Both the position numbers and the translations under genes were made by a program. This document shows, piece after piece, positions 1 to 8,664 of a stretch of 36,541 nt of DNA (position 1 is the stretch's first letter; every line of letters starts with the position of its first letter). Location of the stretch: positions 1-36,541 of the forward strand of contig NZ_VDFY01000169.1 of assembly GCF_006228125.1 (NCBI RefSeq), written 5' to 3'. The stretch comes from Micromonospora orduensis (GTDB lineage Bacteria; Actinomycetota; Actinomycetes; Mycobacteriales; Micromonosporaceae). Below the pieces are notes generated by a model. The model searched no databases, was not told where the DNA came from, and saw only the letters and a list, made by a program, of their open reading frames with translations.

Positions 1-749
1 GGGGAGTGGGTCTCCAGGGCGTTTCGCCGGGAGGCGCGGGCGAGGTCCGGATCCACCTCGTGGGCGTATGCCAGGTCGGGGTCGACGAGCTGCACCATGT
101 GCACCAGCAGGTCCCCGGTCACCAGCACCCGTTCGTCGGCGGCCTCCAGCAGCACCGACTGGTGGCCGGGGGTGTGCCCGGGCGTCGGCAGCAGTCGTAC
201 CGCCGGGGTGAGGGTGGTGTCACCGTCGACCACCCGGAGCTGGCCGGCGGCGCGCAACGGCGCGATCAGGCCGGCCGGCAGGCGCGGACCGATCGTCTCC
301 GCCGCGTCGAGTTCGGCGCGCTGCACGAGGTAGCTGGCGTTCGGGAAGTACGGCCGCCCCAGCGTGCCGGTGACCGCCCAGCCGATGTGGTCGCTGTGCA
401 GGTGGGTCAGCACGACCGTGTCGACGTCGGCCGGATCGATGCCCGCGGCGACCAGCTCGGCGGGCAGCCGGCCGGGCACCGGCGCCCAGCTCGCGGCCGG
501 GGAGTCCGCCGGCCCGATCCCGGTGTCGACCAGGGTGACCGGCCCGTCGCCGCTACGGATCGCGAAGCTGCGGAACGGCAGCCACCACTGCCCGTCGGCG
601 GTCACCGAGCCGGGGTCGCGGCGGTCGGCCTCCCGCCAGTGCGCCGCTGTGGCCTCGGGGAACGCCTCGGCGCGGGGCTGGAAGAAGGGGCCCTCCCCGT
701 CGGTGAGCGCGGTGACCGTGATAGACCCGAGGGTGCGGCTCAGAGGCAT
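1..749 (-). CDS. Metallo-beta-lactamase-fold hydrolase (3' end cut by window)
   Basis: The frame starts with ATG at 747-749 (MPLSRTLGSI) and runs off the left edge after about 249 codons, so the C-terminus is missing. The metal-binding signature THLHSDHIGW lies at residues 115-124, followed by a downstream His in PTPGHTPGH and an Asp in the VTGD segment. This is the ligand set of the MBL fold, as in lactonase- or MBL-type Zn hydrolases. An early VDTGIGP segment is also typical of the family. Substrate cannot be told from sequence; quorum-quenching lactonase-like and generic MBL hydrolases share this layout. It is divergent from icd, with a 139-bp intergenic region. Confidence 0.85.
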   Translation of the reverse strand, partial: MPLSRTLGSITVTALTDGEGPFFQPRAEAFPEATAAHWREADRRDPGSVTADGQWWLPFRSFAIRSGDGPVTLVDTGIGPADSPAASWAPVPGRLPAELVAAGIDPADVDTVVLTHLHSDHIGWAVTGTLGRPYFPNASYLVQRAELDAAETIGPRLPAGLIAPLRAAGQLRVVDGDTTLTPAVRLLPTPGHTPGHQSVLLEAADERVLVTGDLLVHMVQLVDPDLAYAHEVDPDLARASRRNALETHS

Positions 750-836
750 CGGGTGATGGTGCCAGGGAAATGCTGTGCCGTGCAGCCCGGTTTCCGCCGG
801 CCGGTCGAGGCCGGGCTGGGGGCTGCCGGCCCAATT

Positions 837-854
837 GCAGTACGCTCGTACTGC
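837..854. promoter_or_regulatory. Perfect inverted repeat upstream of icd (operator candidate)
   Basis: GCAGTACG-CT-CGTACTGC is a perfect 8+8 palindrome centred about 43 bp before the icd ATG, in the divergent region shared with the MBL-fold gene. A TACGCT hexamer (841-846) inside it could be a -10 box. A separate arm pair CAGCCCGG/CCGGGCTG (783-790, 811-818) lies just upstream. The icd Shine-Dalgarno GAGAGGAG is at 872-879. The binding protein is unknown. Confidence 0.4.
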
Positions 855-888
855 TTGAGCACGTGTCCCCCGAGAGGAGCGCCGGCCG

Positions 889-2103
889 ATGGCGAAGATC
901 AAGGTAAACAACCCGGTCGTAGAGCTCGACGGCGACGAGATGACCCGGATCATCTGGAAGCAGATCCGGGAGCAGCTGATCCTGCCCTACCTCGACGTCG
1001 ACCTGCACTACTACGACCTGTCGATCCAGCACCGCGACGAGACCGACGACCAGGTCACCGTCGACGCCGCCAACGCCATCAAGGAGCACGGCGTCGGCGT
1101 CAAGTGCGCGACCATCACCCCGGACGAGGCCCGGGTCGAGGAGTTCGGCCTGAAGAAGATGTGGCGGTCGCCCAACGGCACCATCCGCAACATCCTCGGC
1201 GGCGTCGTCTTCCGCGAGCCGATCATCATGTCCAACGTGCCGCGGCTCGTCCCCGGCTGGACCAAGCCGATCATCATCGGCCGGCACGCCCACGGTGACC
1301 AGTACAAGGCCACCGACTTCGTCGTCCCCGGCCCGGGCACGGTGACCATCACCTACACCCCTGCCGACGGCGGCGCCCCCATGGAGATGGAGGTCGCCAA
1401 CTTCCCCGGCGGCGGCATCGCCATGGGCATGTACAACTACGACGAGTCGATCCGGGACTTCGCCCGGGCCTCGTTCCGGTACGGGCTGGACCGCAACTAC
1501 CCGGTCTACCTGTCCACCAAGAACACCATCCTCAAGGCGTACGACGGCCGGTTCAAGGACATCTTCGCCGAGGTGTTCGAGACCGAGTTCAAGGCCGAGT
1601 TCGACGCCGCCGGCATCACCTACGAGCACCGGCTGATCGACGACATGGTCGCCGCCGCGCTCAAGTGGGAGGGCGGCTACGTCTGGGCCTGCAAGAACTA
1701 CGACGGTGACGTGCAGTCCGACACCGTGGCGCAGGGCTTCGGCTCGCTGGGCCTGATGACCTCGGTCCTGCTCTCCCCGGACGGCCGCACCGTCGAGGCC
1801 GAGGCCGCGCACGGCACCGTCACCCGGCACTACCGGCAGTACCAGAAGGGCGAGAAGACCTCGACCAACCCGATCGCGTCGATCTACGCCTGGACCCGGG
1901 GCCTGGCCCACCGGGGCAAGCTGGACGGCACGCCGGCGGTGACCGAGTTCGCCAACACCCTGGAGCAGGTCATCGTCGACACCGTCGAGGGCGGCCAGAT
2001 GACCAAGGACCTCGCGCTGCTCATCTCGCGCGACGCCCCGTGGCTGACCACCGACGAGTTCATGAACGCGCTCGACGAGAACCTGGCCCGCAAGCTCGGC
2101 TGA
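889..2103 (+). CDS. icd: NADP-dependent isocitrate dehydrogenase, homodimeric eukaryote-like type
   Basis: A 404-aa protein that converts isocitrate to 2-oxoglutarate and CO2 in the TCA cycle with NADP reduction. The N-terminus ([19 protein letters not shown]), the substrate-binding region around [12 protein letters not shown], and [13 protein letters not shown] near residues 304-316 are hallmarks of the ~400-aa IDH1/2-like (type II) family, not the Escherichia coli type nor the ~740-aa monomeric form. Length matches the family. ATG is preceded by GAGAGGAG at 9-nt spacing. It stands alone, followed by a strong hairpin. Confidence 0.97.
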   Translation: MAKIKVNNPVVELDGDEMTRIIWKQIREQLILPYLDVDLHYYDLSIQHRDETDDQVTVDAANAIKEHGVGVKCATITPDEARVEEFGLKKMWRSPNGTIRNILGGVVFREPIIMSNVPRLVPGWTKPIIIGRHAHGDQYKATDFVVPGPGTVTITYTPADGGAPMEMEVANFPGGGIAMGMYNYDESIRDFARASFRYGLDRNYPVYLSTKNTILKAYDGRFKDIFAEVFETEFKAEFDAAGITYEHRLIDDMVAAALKWEGGYVWACKNYDGDVQSDTVAQGFGSLGLMTSVLLSPDGRTVEAEAAHGTVTRHYRQYQKGEKTSTNPIASIYAWTRGLAHRGKLDGTPAVTEFANTLEQVIVDTVEGGQMTKDLALLISRDAPWLTTDEFMNALDENLARKLG

Positions 2104-2121
2104 GCCGGAGACACCACAGCA

Positions 2122-2155
2122 CCGGAGCCCGTCGGCATCAGCCGGCGGGCTCCGG
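2122..2155 (+). terminator. Hairpin terminator after icd
   Basis: Arms 2122-2136 and 2141-2155 form a 15-bp stem with one non-Watson-Crick position and a 4-nt ATCA loop, 19 bp after the icd stop. There is no T-tract, as is usual for actinobacterial terminators. Confidence 0.7.
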
Positions 2156-2329
2156 CGTGTCCGGTCGTCGACACGCCACCGGCGTCACTGCGGTCGGCGC
2201 GCCTCGTTGACCAGGGCGGACGAGATGCCAGTCGCGTCCAGGAAGGTTGACTTCGGTCGCCTCGCGGCAATGCCTGCCGATCAGCCAGCCTTCCCGGCTG
2301 TGTCGTGCACAGCCAGCCGTCCCTTCCCT

Positions 2330-2357
2330 GCGGGGGGCCCTGTCCCGGGCCCCCCGC
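2330..2357. terminator. Bidirectional hairpin between convergent icd and galT
   Basis: GCGGGGGGCCC (2330-2340) and GGGCCCCCCGC (2347-2357) form a perfect 11-bp stem with a 6-nt loop, 20 bp after the galT stop on the minus strand. A smaller stem GGCTGTG/CACAGCC (2296-2314) is adjacent. Between the icd terminator and this point I see no credible gene. Confidence 0.7.
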
Positions 2358-2376
2358 GCCCTGTCTCACACCCTTT

Positions 2377-3450
2377 TCAGGCGGCGCGCAGCAACTCGGC
2401 GGCCCGCTCCGGGGAGATGTCGTTGATGAAGACGCCCATCCCCGACTCCGAGCCCGCCAGATACTTCAGCTTGTCCCTGGCCCGCCGGATGCTGAACAAC
2501 TGAAGGTGCAGATGGCCCAGCTCCCGGTCGACCCGCACCGGCGCCTGGTGCCACGCCGAGATGTACGGCATCGGCATGTCGAACAGCCCGTCGAAGCGGC
2601 GCAGCAGATCCAGGTAGAGCGGCCCGAACGCGTCCCGCTCGCTGTCGCTGAGCGCCGGGATGTCCGGCACCACCCGGCGCGGCGCCACGTGCACCTCGAA
2701 CGGCCAGCGGGCCGCCGCCGGGACGAACGCCGTCCAGTGCTCGTTCTCGGTGACCACCCGCTCCCCGGAGGCGCGTTCGGCGGCCAGCACGTCCGCGTAC
2801 AGGTTGCCGCCGGTCCGCTCGGCGTGCCGCCGCGCCGCGGCCAGCAGTGCGCGGGTACGCGGCGTCACGAAGGGGTACGCGTAGATCTGCCCGTGCGGGT
2901 GGTGCAGCGTGACGCCGATCTCGACGCCCCGGTTCTCGAAGCAGAACACCTGCTCCACCCCGGGCAGTTCGCCGAGCACCTCGGTCCGGTCGGCGAGCGC
3001 GTCCAGCACGGTACGGACCCGGCGCGGGGGGAGACTGGCGAAGGAGGCGTTGTGGTCCGAGGTGAAGCAGACGACCTCGCAGCGCCCCAGGCCGGGGCGG
3101 ACCGGCGTGAACGGGGTGATCTCGCCGGGCTCGTCGGCCACCCGGCCGCTCAGCGACGGGAACCGGTTCTCGAAGACGACCACGTCGTAGTCGGGAGCGG
3201 GGATCTCGGTCAGCCGGTCACCGACCGACGGGTCGAGGGGGCACTCGTTCGCCGGCGGGAGGAAGGTGCGGGTCTGCCGGTGCACGGCCACCGCCACCCA
3301 CTCGTCGGTCAGCGGGTCGTAGCGCAGCTGGGACGCGGGCGGCGGCGGTGGCAGGTCCCGGCGGTCCGGCTGGTCGCGTACCGCGTCGTCGCGCTCGTCG
3401 AAGTAGATCAGCTCCCGGCCGTCGGCCAGGTCGATCGCGGTGCGCTTCAC
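2377..3450 (-). CDS. galT: Galactose-1-phosphate uridylyltransferase
   Basis: A 357-aa HIT-superfamily enzyme of the Leloir pathway that exchanges UMP between UDP-glucose and galactose-1-phosphate. The active-site block HHPHGQIYAYP carries the nucleophilic His of the HPH motif. ENRFPSL, the ENEHWTAFVP stretch and AWHQAPV/HLHLQLFSI near the C-terminus are family landmarks. Start is GTG at 3448-3450, which overlaps the upstream regulator's stop as GTGA, so translation is probably coupled. Length is normal. galK and galE are not in the window: the transcript appears to end at the hairpin at 2330-2357. Confidence 0.96.
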   Translation of the reverse strand: MKRTAIDLADGRELIYFDERDDAVRDQPDRRDLPPPPPASQLRYDPLTDEWVAVAVHRQTRTFLPPANECPLDPSVGDRLTEIPAPDYDVVVFENRFPSLSGRVADEPGEITPFTPVRPGLGRCEVVCFTSDHNASFASLPPRRVRTVLDALADRTEVLGELPGVEQVFCFENRGVEIGVTLHHPHGQIYAYPFVTPRTRALLAAARRHAERTGGNLYADVLAAERASGERVVTENEHWTAFVPAAARWPFEVHVAPRRVVPDIPALSDSERDAFGPLYLDLLRRFDGLFDMPMPYISAWHQAPVRVDRELGHLHLQLFSIRRARDKLKYLAGSESGMGVFINDISPERAAELLRAA

Positions 3451-4271
3451 GGCGCCGTCCCCTCACTCGTCGGCGTGCGCGTCGCGCGTCCCGCCCCCGT
3501 CGCCTTCACGATGATCAACTCACCCACCTGTTCGCCGAGTACCCGTCGGGCGGGTGCGGGCAACGCCTCGTCGCTGACCAGCACGTGCGCCGCCGCCAGC
3601 CCGACGATCGAGGAGATGCCCACCGTGCCCCACTTGGTGTGGTCGGCGAGCACCACCAACCGGTCCGCCGCCGCCACCAACGCCCGGTCGGTCTCCGCCT
3701 CCATGAGGTTCGGAGTGGTGTAGCCGGCCCGTTCGGTGATGCCGTGCACGCCCAGGAAGAGCAGATCCAGGTGCAGTGTCCGGATGGCGTCGACGGCCAG
3801 CGGGCCGACCAGCGCGTCCGAGGGTGTGCGTACGCCGCCGGTGAGCACGACCGTCTGGTCCGGTCGACCGCCGCCGTGCAGGATCTCGGCCACCGGCAGC
3901 GAATTGGTCACCACGGTCAGGCCGGGCACGTCCACCAGCCTGCGGGCCAGCTCGGCGGTGGTGGTGCCGGCGGACAGCGCGACCGCCGCGCCGGGCCGGA
4001 CGAGCTGCGCGGCCCGGTCGGCGATGGCGGCCTTCTCCGGCAGTTGGCGGACCGACTTGGCGCGGAAGCCCGGTTCGTCGGTCGAGCTCGGGCCGGCGGC
4101 CGTCGCGCCGCCGTGCACCTTGGCCAGCAGGCCGCGCTCGTGCAGCGCCTCCAGGTCGCGCCGGATGGTCATGTCGGAGACGCCGAACTCGGTGGCCAGG
4201 TCGGTCACCCGGACCCCGCCGGCGGACCTGACCCGTTCCAGGATGGCCGTCTGCCGCTGCTGAGCGAGCAT
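3447..4271 (-). CDS. DeoR-family transcriptional regulator of galT
   Basis: A 274-aa repressor. The N-terminal DeoR-type winged HTH covers residues 5-57 (VRVTDLATEFGVSDMTIRRDLEALHERG), followed by KVHGGA, and residues 75-250 form the DeoR C-terminal sugar-phosphate sensor fold (isomerase-like; SAGTTTAELARRL, VVTNSLPVAE). An in-frame codon lies 24 nt upstream, but ATG at 4269-4271 has GGGGAGG at 4280-4286 with 8-nt spacing, so I chose it. It is coupled to galT by a 4-nt overlap, pointing to control of galactose or another hexose phosphate. The palindrome at 4316-4337 is its likely autoregulatory site. Confidence 0.93.
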   Translation of the reverse strand: MLAQQRQTAILERVRSAGGVRVTDLATEFGVSDMTIRRDLEALHERGLLAKVHGGATAAGPSSTDEPGFRAKSVRQLPEKAAIADRAAQLVRPGAAVALSAGTTTAELARRLVDVPGLTVVTNSLPVAEILHGGGRPDQTVVLTGGVRTPSDALVGPLAVDAIRTLHLDLLFLGVHGITERAGYTTPNLMEAETDRALVAAADRLVVLADHTKWGTVGISSIVGLAAAHVLVSDEALPAPARRVLGEQVGELIIVKATGAGRATRTPTSEGTAP

Positions 4272-4311
4272 TCGCCGTGCCTCCCCGGTCCACACGTACT
4301 CTCACGCGGTC

Positions 4312-4337
4312 GAACGTGTTCCAACAAAGGTGAACAC
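4312..4337. promoter_or_regulatory. Candidate DeoR operator
   Basis: GTGTTC (4316-4321) and GAACAC (4332-4337) form a perfect inverted repeat with a 10-bp spacer. An overlapping GAAC-GT-GTTC (4312-4321) adds a third half-site. It lies 45-66 bp upstream of the DeoR start in the only non-coding gap of this operon, where a promoter is expected. Assignment to the adjacent DeoR protein is inference from position. Confidence 0.55.
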
Positions 4338-4378
4338 TAGCGCGTAGCGGGTACCGGCGGAAGAAACGGGGGTACGCC

Positions 4379-5908
4379 TCAGCTGGACGGGATCTTCAAC
4401 TCCACCCAGCCGGTCTCCGTCAGGTGCTGCAACACGGCCTCCACCGCCTCCGGCACGCTCACGTCGGTGGTGTCCAGCACCAGCTCGGCGTCGGTCGGCA
4501 CCTCGTACGGGTCGTCGATGCCGGTCATGCCGGTGAGCAGGCCGGCGCGGGCCCGTGCGTACAGGCCCTTGCGGTCCCGCTGCTCGCACACCTCCAGCGG
4601 GGTGGCGACATGCACCAGCACGAAACCCGCCCCGGCGGTCAGGGCCATCTCCCGCGCGGTGGCGCGGGCCGCCGCGTACGGGGCGATGGGGCAGCAGACC
4701 GCCACCCCCCGGTGCCGGGCGATCTCCGCCGCCACCCAGCCGATCCGCCGGACGTTGAGATCCCGGTCGGCCTTGCTGTAGCCCAACCCGGCGGACAGCT
4801 CCCGGCGCACCACATCCCCGTCCAGCAGGGTCACCGTCCGCTCGCCGCTCTCGCGCAGCGCGTCGGTCAGCCCTCGGGCCACCGTCGACTTGCCCGAGCC
4901 GGAGAGCCCGGTCAGGAAGACCACCAGCCCGCGGTGCCGGCGTGCGGGCCGCGCCTTGGCCAGCTCCTTGGCCACCGCCGGCGGGGTGTGCCACTCCGGC
5001 AGCGGGAAACCCCGATCGAGCAGATCATCGATCTCGGCCTGGGTCAGCGCGAGGCGGCGGTTGCGCGGCGGGATGTCCTCCCGCCACCGCCACTGCCCGT
5101 CCCGGTTGTCGTACGCCAGCTCGCGCGGCACCAGCACCCGCAGCCCGGCCCCGGAGAGCATCTCCCCGGTGGACAGCAGGTGGGTGACGCCGTACGCGGC
5201 GGAGACCCGGGCGCGCAGCAGCGCGTCGTCGATCTCCTCGCGTCGGTGCGACAGCGGCACCGCGACCAGGGTGGCGGGCGGCATCCGGTCCCGTGCGGCG
5301 AAGACGGACCGCACCAGCGCCTCCGGCGTGAGCCCACCGGCGCCGCCCTCACCGACCGGGATCATCACCAGCAGGTGCGCGGCCAGGGTACGGGCGGCGT
5401 GCGCGATCTGGGCGAGCTGCGGCCGGTGCAAAGGCCGGTCGGCGATCACGCCGAGCACCCGACCCGGGGGCAGTAGCGCCCGCACCTCCTCCGGACTGCG
5501 GCGCAACCGCTGGAACGGGCCGTGGCCACCGTCGCCCAGCCGCCGGACCTGACCGCCGACCCCCGCCACGCCGTCGCGTACCGGCCAGACGTCCGACACG
5601 TCCAAGCCGGCGACCGGCGCGCCCTCGCCGTCGGTCAGCACCAGCGCCCGGCGGGCCGGGTCACGCGGATCGAAGCCCTGGGCCAGTGCCGTCGGCACCT
5701 GGAGGGTCACCGCGACCTGCCACGGGGTGCCGTCGGCCAACCGGCCCCGCCGGCTCACCGAGACCAGGTCGGCGCGGGTCATGAACCCCGTCAGGGGGGC
5801 GTACGCGCCGGTCAGCAGCAGCTCAAGATCCGCCAGCTCACCGGGACGCGGCGTGTACGCCGGCGCGCCCCGGAGCACCTCGTCGGGCAGCACCCAGCCG
5901 TTGCTCAT
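4379..5908 (-). CDS. Adenylylsulfate kinase with degenerate N-terminal ATP-sulfurylase domain
   Basis: A 509-aa two-domain protein. Residues about 1-320 align by layout with ATP sulfurylase, but the catalytic QxRNPxHxxH block reads as IADRPLHRPQ (155-164): the Gln and Asn are lost and the second His of HxxH is Gln. The later GRD motif is also missing (THLLSTGEM at 242-250). Residues 325-509 are a complete APS kinase: P-loop GLSGSGKS (334-341), LLDGDVVRREL, the YSKADRDLNVRRIG block and a PCD-like CCPIAPY segment. It should phosphorylate APS to PAPS; the first domain is probably structural or regulatory. Start ATG 5906-5908 (MSNGW) has a G-rich Shine-Dalgarno. It lies 88 bp downstream of the glycosyltransferase on the same strand. 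No cysD, cysN or cysH gene is nearby, so PAPS may serve sulfotransferases. Confidence 0.88.
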   Translation of the reverse strand: MSNGWVLPDEVLRGAPAYTPRPGELADLELLLTGAYAPLTGFMTRADLVSVSRRGRLADGTPWQVAVTLQVPTALAQGFDPRDPARRALVLTDGEGAPVAGLDVSDVWPVRDGVAGVGGQVRRLGDGGHGPFQRLRRSPEEVRALLPPGRVLGVIADRPLHRPQLAQIAHAARTLAAHLLVMIPVGEGGAGGLTPEALVRSVFAARDRMPPATLVAVPLSHRREEIDDALLRARVSAAYGVTHLLSTGEMLSGAGLRVLVPRELAYDNRDGQWRWREDIPPRNRRLALTQAEIDDLLDRGFPLPEWHTPPAVAKELAKARPARRHRGLVVFLTGLSGSGKSTVARGLTDALRESGERTVTLLDGDVVRRELSAGLGYSKADRDLNVRRIGWVAAEIARHRGVAVCCPIAPYAAARATAREMALTAGAGFVLVHVATPLEVCEQRDRKGLYARARAGLLTGMTGIDDPYEVPTDAELVLDTTDVSVPEAVEAVLQHLTETGWVELKIPSS

Positions 5909-5996
5909 CCACACCCCCCACTCGCTGACCGGCACACAGTTTCGCAGCCGACCGCCGATCGGTCGAGGGCGCCACTCCACGACCCGGGCGGGCGGA

Positions 5997-7511
5997 TCAG
6001 CGGCGGACCCGGCGGCCCACCGCCGACCGGACCCGGTTCCACACCTTCCGCTCGTCGCGGATGCGGGGCCGGGACCCGTCGGTCCGGCACACGAACAGGA
6101 GCGGCAGGTGCGCGTCCTCGGTCCAGCCCGCGGTGGTGATCCGGGCCTTCAGGAGCCAACTGCCCCGCGTCCGACCGCCGTTGAGCGCACCGAAGTCGAT
6201 CGTGGTGGTGCCCCGGTGCCGCAGGTGGACGGTCTCCGTTCCCGACCTACCGGCGACCCGCTCGGTCTCGAAGGACACCGGGAGGAAGATCTCGTCCCCG
6301 GTCTCCCGGCGGCGCGCGACCACATCCAACCGGGCCTTGCGGACCTGTGCGGTGGCGTCGAGCACCCCCGGGTCGATCTCCTCGACCGGGAGCACCAGCA
6401 CGTCCCGGCCGTCGTCGGCGCGGAAACCGATCGGCTGGTCCGCCGAGCGCAGCTCGGCGGCGACGGTCACCGTGACGGCGGTGTCGGCGAACTGGACGTC
6501 GTCGATCGTCCCGTGCGCGCCGATGCCCGCCTCCCAGCGGGCCAGCCGACGCAGGTCCGCGACCCGGCCCCGCTCGGCCAGGTACGCCACGGCCCGCAGC
6601 AGGGGCGGCAGACCGGCCGCGACGCCCGGCGCGAACCGGTCCTGGATGACCTTCTGGGTCTCCAGTGCGAACTGCTCCAGCCAGTCCTCCGGGGCGGTCA
6701 GCAGCCGCTTGCCCCGCAACCGGTTGAGCATCTCGTTGCGCAGCCACCGCCGGTGCAGCCGGTCGCGCAGCGGTCCCGGCTCGGTGTGGGCGTCCACGAT
6801 GTCCAGGGCGTCACGCACGCTGGCGAAGTAGCTCGACGGGTCCAGCAGCGCGGCGGTGACGTTGCTCTCGTCCCTGCGGTGCACGTGGTGGTAGCAGGTG
6901 TAGTCGGACAGCACGCAGGTGCGGCGGGACAGGAAGTACGCCCGCACCACAAGCGAATGGTCCTCGAGGCGCCGCTTGCCGCCCTCCGGGAACCGCAGGT
7001 CGTGCTCGTTGAGGAACGCCCGCCGGAACAGCTTGTGGCAGGTCAGGCTATCGATCAGCGGGGCGTTCGCCAGGGTGGCGTCGAAGCGGTTCCTGCGGAA
7101 CAGCTCCCGGGGCACACCGCGTCCGTGCCCGGCCATCTTGCCGATCACCACGTCGGCGTCGTACGTCTTCGCGCAGTCGTAGAGCCGTTCCAGCGCCCGG
7201 CCGGCGAACCAGTCGTCGTCGTCGGCGAAGAAGACGTACTCGCCGCGGGCGTGCTCGATGCCCAGGTTGCGCGGGCGCGACGGCCAGCCCGAGTTCTCGA
7301 TGTGCAGCACCCTGATCTGCTGGTGCTGGGCGGCCAGGCGATCCAGCCGCGCCCCCGTGTCGTCGGTCGAGCCGTCGTCGACGAAGATGGCCTCGAACTC
7401 GTCGGCGGGCAACGACTGGCGCAGCAGCGAGGCGACCAGCTTCTCGATGTGTCTGCCGCAGTTGTACGCCGGCACCACGACACTCACCTTGGGCACGCCC
7501 ACCTCGACCAT
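5997..7511 (-). CDS. TarS-like family 2 glycosyltransferase
   Basis: A 504-aa enzyme. The GT-A domain covers residues 8-230 with VDDGSTDD (44-51) and the metal-binding ADDDDW (97-101). The following block (IGKMAGHGRGVP, then CHKLFRRAFL and LEDHSL) resembles the catalytic part of staphylococcal TarS, the beta-GlcNAc transferase of wall teichoic acid. Residues 330-504 look like beta-sandwich modules, as in TarS-like proteins with trimerisation or carbohydrate-binding tails. No membrane segment is visible. ATG 7509-7511 has AAGGA upstream. A teichoic-acid or other cell-wall glycopolymer is the likely acceptor; this is inference. It is divergent from the ABC operon. Confidence 0.85.
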   Translation of the reverse strand: MVEVGVPKVSVVVPAYNCGRHIEKLVASLLRQSLPADEFEAIFVDDGSTDDTGARLDRLAAQHQQIRVLHIENSGWPSRPRNLGIEHARGEYVFFADDDDWFAGRALERLYDCAKTYDADVVIGKMAGHGRGVPRELFRRNRFDATLANAPLIDSLTCHKLFRRAFLNEHDLRFPEGGKRRLEDHSLVVRAYFLSRRTCVLSDYTCYHHVHRRDESNVTAALLDPSSYFASVRDALDIVDAHTEPGPLRDRLHRRWLRNEMLNRLRGKRLLTAPEDWLEQFALETQKVIQDRFAPGVAAGLPPLLRAVAYLAERGRVADLRRLARWEAGIGAHGTIDDVQFADTAVTVTVAAELRSADQPIGFRADDGRDVLVLPVEEIDPGVLDATAQVRKARLDVVARRRETGDEIFLPVSFETERVAGRSGTETVHLRHRGTTTIDFGALNGGRTRGSWLLKARITTAGWTEDAHLPLLFVCRTDGSRPRIRDERKVWNRVRSAVGRRVRR

Positions 7512-7736
7512 CACGATCCTTCCCGCGTCGGCGGTCGCACGGCCGCCGTAACACTGCCCGGTGAACGGGAAGTGAATGGTGTCACCTTCCGGAGGCCCTT
7601 CCCGAGGCGGGGTCCGGCCGAACGCGGGACCGGCGAAAACGCTCCGGCACCCGGCGACGGGCCCTAGGGGTCCGGCGCGGCAAGGATCAGGGGGGTACCG
7701 GGGGCGCGCCGGTGTCTCTGGTGCGCATCGACTCCC

Positions 7737-7742
7737 TACGCT
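7737..7742 (+). promoter_or_regulatory. -10 box of a probable leaderless transcript
   Basis: TACGCT is followed by 7 nt and then the GTG start of the ABC operon, with no Shine-Dalgarno. This spacing puts transcription start at or next to the GTG. Confidence 0.5.
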
Positions 7743-7749
7743 GGGCAGC

Positions 7750-8664
7750 GTGACACTGATAGCGACCCAGTCGCTCACCAAGACGTACGGAGGTCGGGTC
7801 ACCGCGCTCGCCGACCTCACCGTCGCCGTCGAGCCCGGGATCATCGGCCTGGTGGGCGCGAACGGCGCCGGCAAATCCACGCTGATCAAGATTCTGCTCG
7901 GCCTGATCGCCCCGACCAGCGGTCAGGTCTCGGTGCTCGGCATCGACCCGACCGCGGACCCCGCGGCGGTCCGCGCCCGGGTCGGCTACATGCCCGAGCA
8001 CGACTGCCTCCCGCCGGACCTGTCCGCCGCCGAGTTGGTCACCCACCTCGGCCGGATGAGCGGCCTGCCCCGCACGGCGGCACGCGAGCGGGCCTCCGAG
8101 GCGCTTCGCCACGTCGGGCTCTACGAGGAGCGCTACCGCCCGGTCGGCGGCTACTCCACCGGCATGAAGCAGCGCGTGAAGCTCGCCCAGGCGCTGGTGC
8201 ACGACCCCGACCTGCTGCTGCTCGACGAGCCGACAAACGGGCTGGACCCGGCCGGCCGCGACGCCATGCTGGCGTTGGTGCACCGGATCGGCACCGAGTT
8301 CGGCATCTCCGTGCTGGTCTGCTCGCACCTGCTCGGCGAGGTGGAACGGATCTGCGACACGCTCGTCGCGATCGACGGCGGCCGGTTGCTGCGCGCCGAC
8401 CACATCTCCGCGATGACCTCCGCCACCGACGTGCTCGCCGTGGAGGTCAGCGAGGGCACCGAGGAACTGGCCGCCCGGCTGGCCGCGCTCGACCTGCCGG
8501 TGGCGCGCGAGGGCCGGCTGCTTCTCGTACCGCTGGCCGACGACGGCACCTACGACCTGATCCTCGGCGCGGTCGCCGAACTGGACCTGCCGTTGCACCG
8601 ACTGGACCAGCGTCGGCACCGGGTGGCCGAACTCTTCGCGACGAGGGAGCTCACCCATGCCTGA
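7750..8664 (+). CDS. ABC-2 transporter ATP-binding protein
   Basis: A 304-aa ATPase of the DrrA/CcmA type. Walker A GANGAGKST is at residues 36-44; the signature is the degenerate YSTGMKQR; Walker B is LLLLDEPTNGLDP, and the switch His is in CSHLLGE. The C-terminal ~80 residues are the variable domain seen in ABC-2 exporters. An earlier in-frame start exists, but GTG at 7750 fits both the domain start (MTLIATQSLTKTYGG) and the TACGCT box. It is the first gene of a four-gene operon and overlaps the next gene by 8 bp. Its membrane partner is the protein at 8657-9562; the substrate is unknown. Confidence 0.93.
   Translation: MTLIATQSLTKTYGGRVTALADLTVAVEPGIIGLVGANGAGKSTLIKILLGLIAPTSGQVSVLGIDPTADPAAVRARVGYMPEHDCLPPDLSAAELVTHLGRMSGLPRTAARERASEALRHVGLYEERYRPVGGYSTGMKQRVKLAQALVHDPDLLLLDEPTNGLDPAGRDAMLALVHRIGTEFGISVLVCSHLLGEVERICDTLVAIDGGRLLRADHISAMTSATDVLAVEVSEGTEELAARLAALDLPVAREGRLLLVPLADDGTYDLILGAVAELDLPLHRLDQRRHRVAELFATRELTHA

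Noticed and set aside
1884..2369. 161-codon minus-strand frame spanning the icd 3' end and the icd-galT gap
   Set aside because: It mostly mirrors icd codons, has no recognisable family and crosses the icd terminator; the gap itself holds hairpins.
3505..3520. ATGATCAACTC stretch as a second copy of the palindromic element at 19228
   Set aside because: Only a short match without a partner arm; it codes conserved DeoR residues (GELIIVKA).
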